Assembly (NCBI GenBank): GCA_000181795.3
Contig: CM012955.1
Coordinates: forward strand, 7,732,693-7,796,692
Direction of reading: 5' to 3'
Length of the DNA: 64,000 nt
Source of the DNA: Trichinella spiralis
Taxonomy: Eukaryota > Nematoda > Enoplea > Trichinellida > Trichinellidae
Shown here: positions 63,465 through 64,000 of the stretch, one piece after another
How positions within the stretch are numbered: position 1 is the stretch's first letter
How the letters are laid out: each line of letters starts with the position of its first letter
Program-made: the position numbers and the translations under genes
The notes under the pieces: generated by a model
The model's input: only the letters and a program-made list of their open reading frames with translations
Database searches by the model: none
Told to the model about the DNA's origin: nothing

Positions 63465-64000
63465 CAGTTCAGTGAACAATCGGCTCGGCCAGAAAACTTG
63501 ATTTGCATAAAGCACTCCGAGCGTTATCGAAATTAATGTCAGTGACGAAATCAGTGTTCATTAGCTGCAGTAGAAATTGTTCGTAGTCGCTGTTAATATC
63601 TTTCTTAAGAACTTTCAAAAAAAGAGCCCAATCCATCCATCTATCTATCTGTCAATGCATCCATCTATCTTTGTCCATCTGCTCGACAACAAAACAATTT
63701 CACAAAAACAACAACAACAACAACAAACAAACAAACAAACAAAAACAGCAACAAACAACAACGACGACGAGAACTTCTTTTTCGCTTATTACAAGCTTTC
63801 TATACAACACTTTATACCTTGAAATTGTTGAATTAATTCGAACGTGAATTCCGTTGAAAATATTGTACAAGACAATCTAGATGAACTATGCTCAGCCTAG
63901 CACTCCCTCGTAGGCGAATGAAGAAAAATTAGCCGCCTACACGCCAAACCGGTTCTTTAAGCAAAGCGTTGCTTAAACTGACGGCAGATGGCGCTGCAAG
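63465..64000. promoter_or_regulatory. AP-2 5' flank with simple repeats
   Basis: Contains (ATCC)/(ATCT) runs at about 63632-63675 and (AAC)/(AAAC) runs at about 63705-63750. It probably includes the AP-2 5' untranslated region or an upstream exon that the window cuts off. G+C rises in the last 120 bases. No TATA box or other element can be assigned firmly. Confidence 0.4.

Overview
The window is AT-rich nuclear DNA of a small animal. It carries 13 multi-exon protein genes and one single-exon gene, split by short introns (most 45-70 bp) with TTTTAG/TTTCAG-type acceptors. I placed exon joins by hand from conserved protein blocks and checked that reading phase is kept across every join used. Gene content (lin-10/APBA, an AP-2 factor, a SPE-42/DC-STAMP-family protein, an EXT1 with a decayed second domain) and intron style suggest a nematode. 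An early-branching, AT-rich one (Trichinella/Trichuris-like) is my guess, not a proven assignment.

Layout: 1-146 is a GC-rich 62-bp tandem repeat. 1.4-2.75 kb holds a broken piggyBac element, and 4.5-6.2 kb probable Tigger/pogo remains. 6983-9589 (-) is FARSB. 11339-13984 (+) is a secretory-pathway NTPDase (ENTPD5/6 type). 14273-15895 (-) is the single-exon DC-STAMP-family gene. 19064-21434 (+) is LPCAT. 22994-25451 (-) is MLH1. 26481-27880 (+) is an unidentified four-TM MARVEL-like protein. 28240-32286 (-) is DHX15/PRP43. 34100-37089 (+) is EXT1. 37218-38390 (-) is SDHB. 38904-40287 (-) is METTL4. 41363-43536 (+) is TMEM161. 44035-52464 (-) is lin-10/APBA. 53541-55285 (-) is threonine dehydrogenase. 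56798-63464 (-) is TFAP2/AP-2.

The genes are unrelated housekeeping, signalling and developmental loci on both strands. I see no operon and no functional cluster. Spaces between genes are 0.1-3.2 kb and hold simple repeats and transposon relics, one of which (inside an AP-2 intron) resembles a bacterial IS256-type transposase.

I found no clearly new biological system. The points most worth checking are: the decaying glycosyltransferase-64 half of EXT1; the IS256-like relic; two GC-AG introns supported by reading frame; an ATG-only first coding exon and a 35-bp intron in TMEM161; a 13-nt microexon and a mutually incompatible exon choice in lin-10; splice acceptors sitting on the edge of TA microsatellites; a possible 155-bp MITE; and the unidentified four-TM protein. 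No tRNA, rRNA or CRISPR was found.
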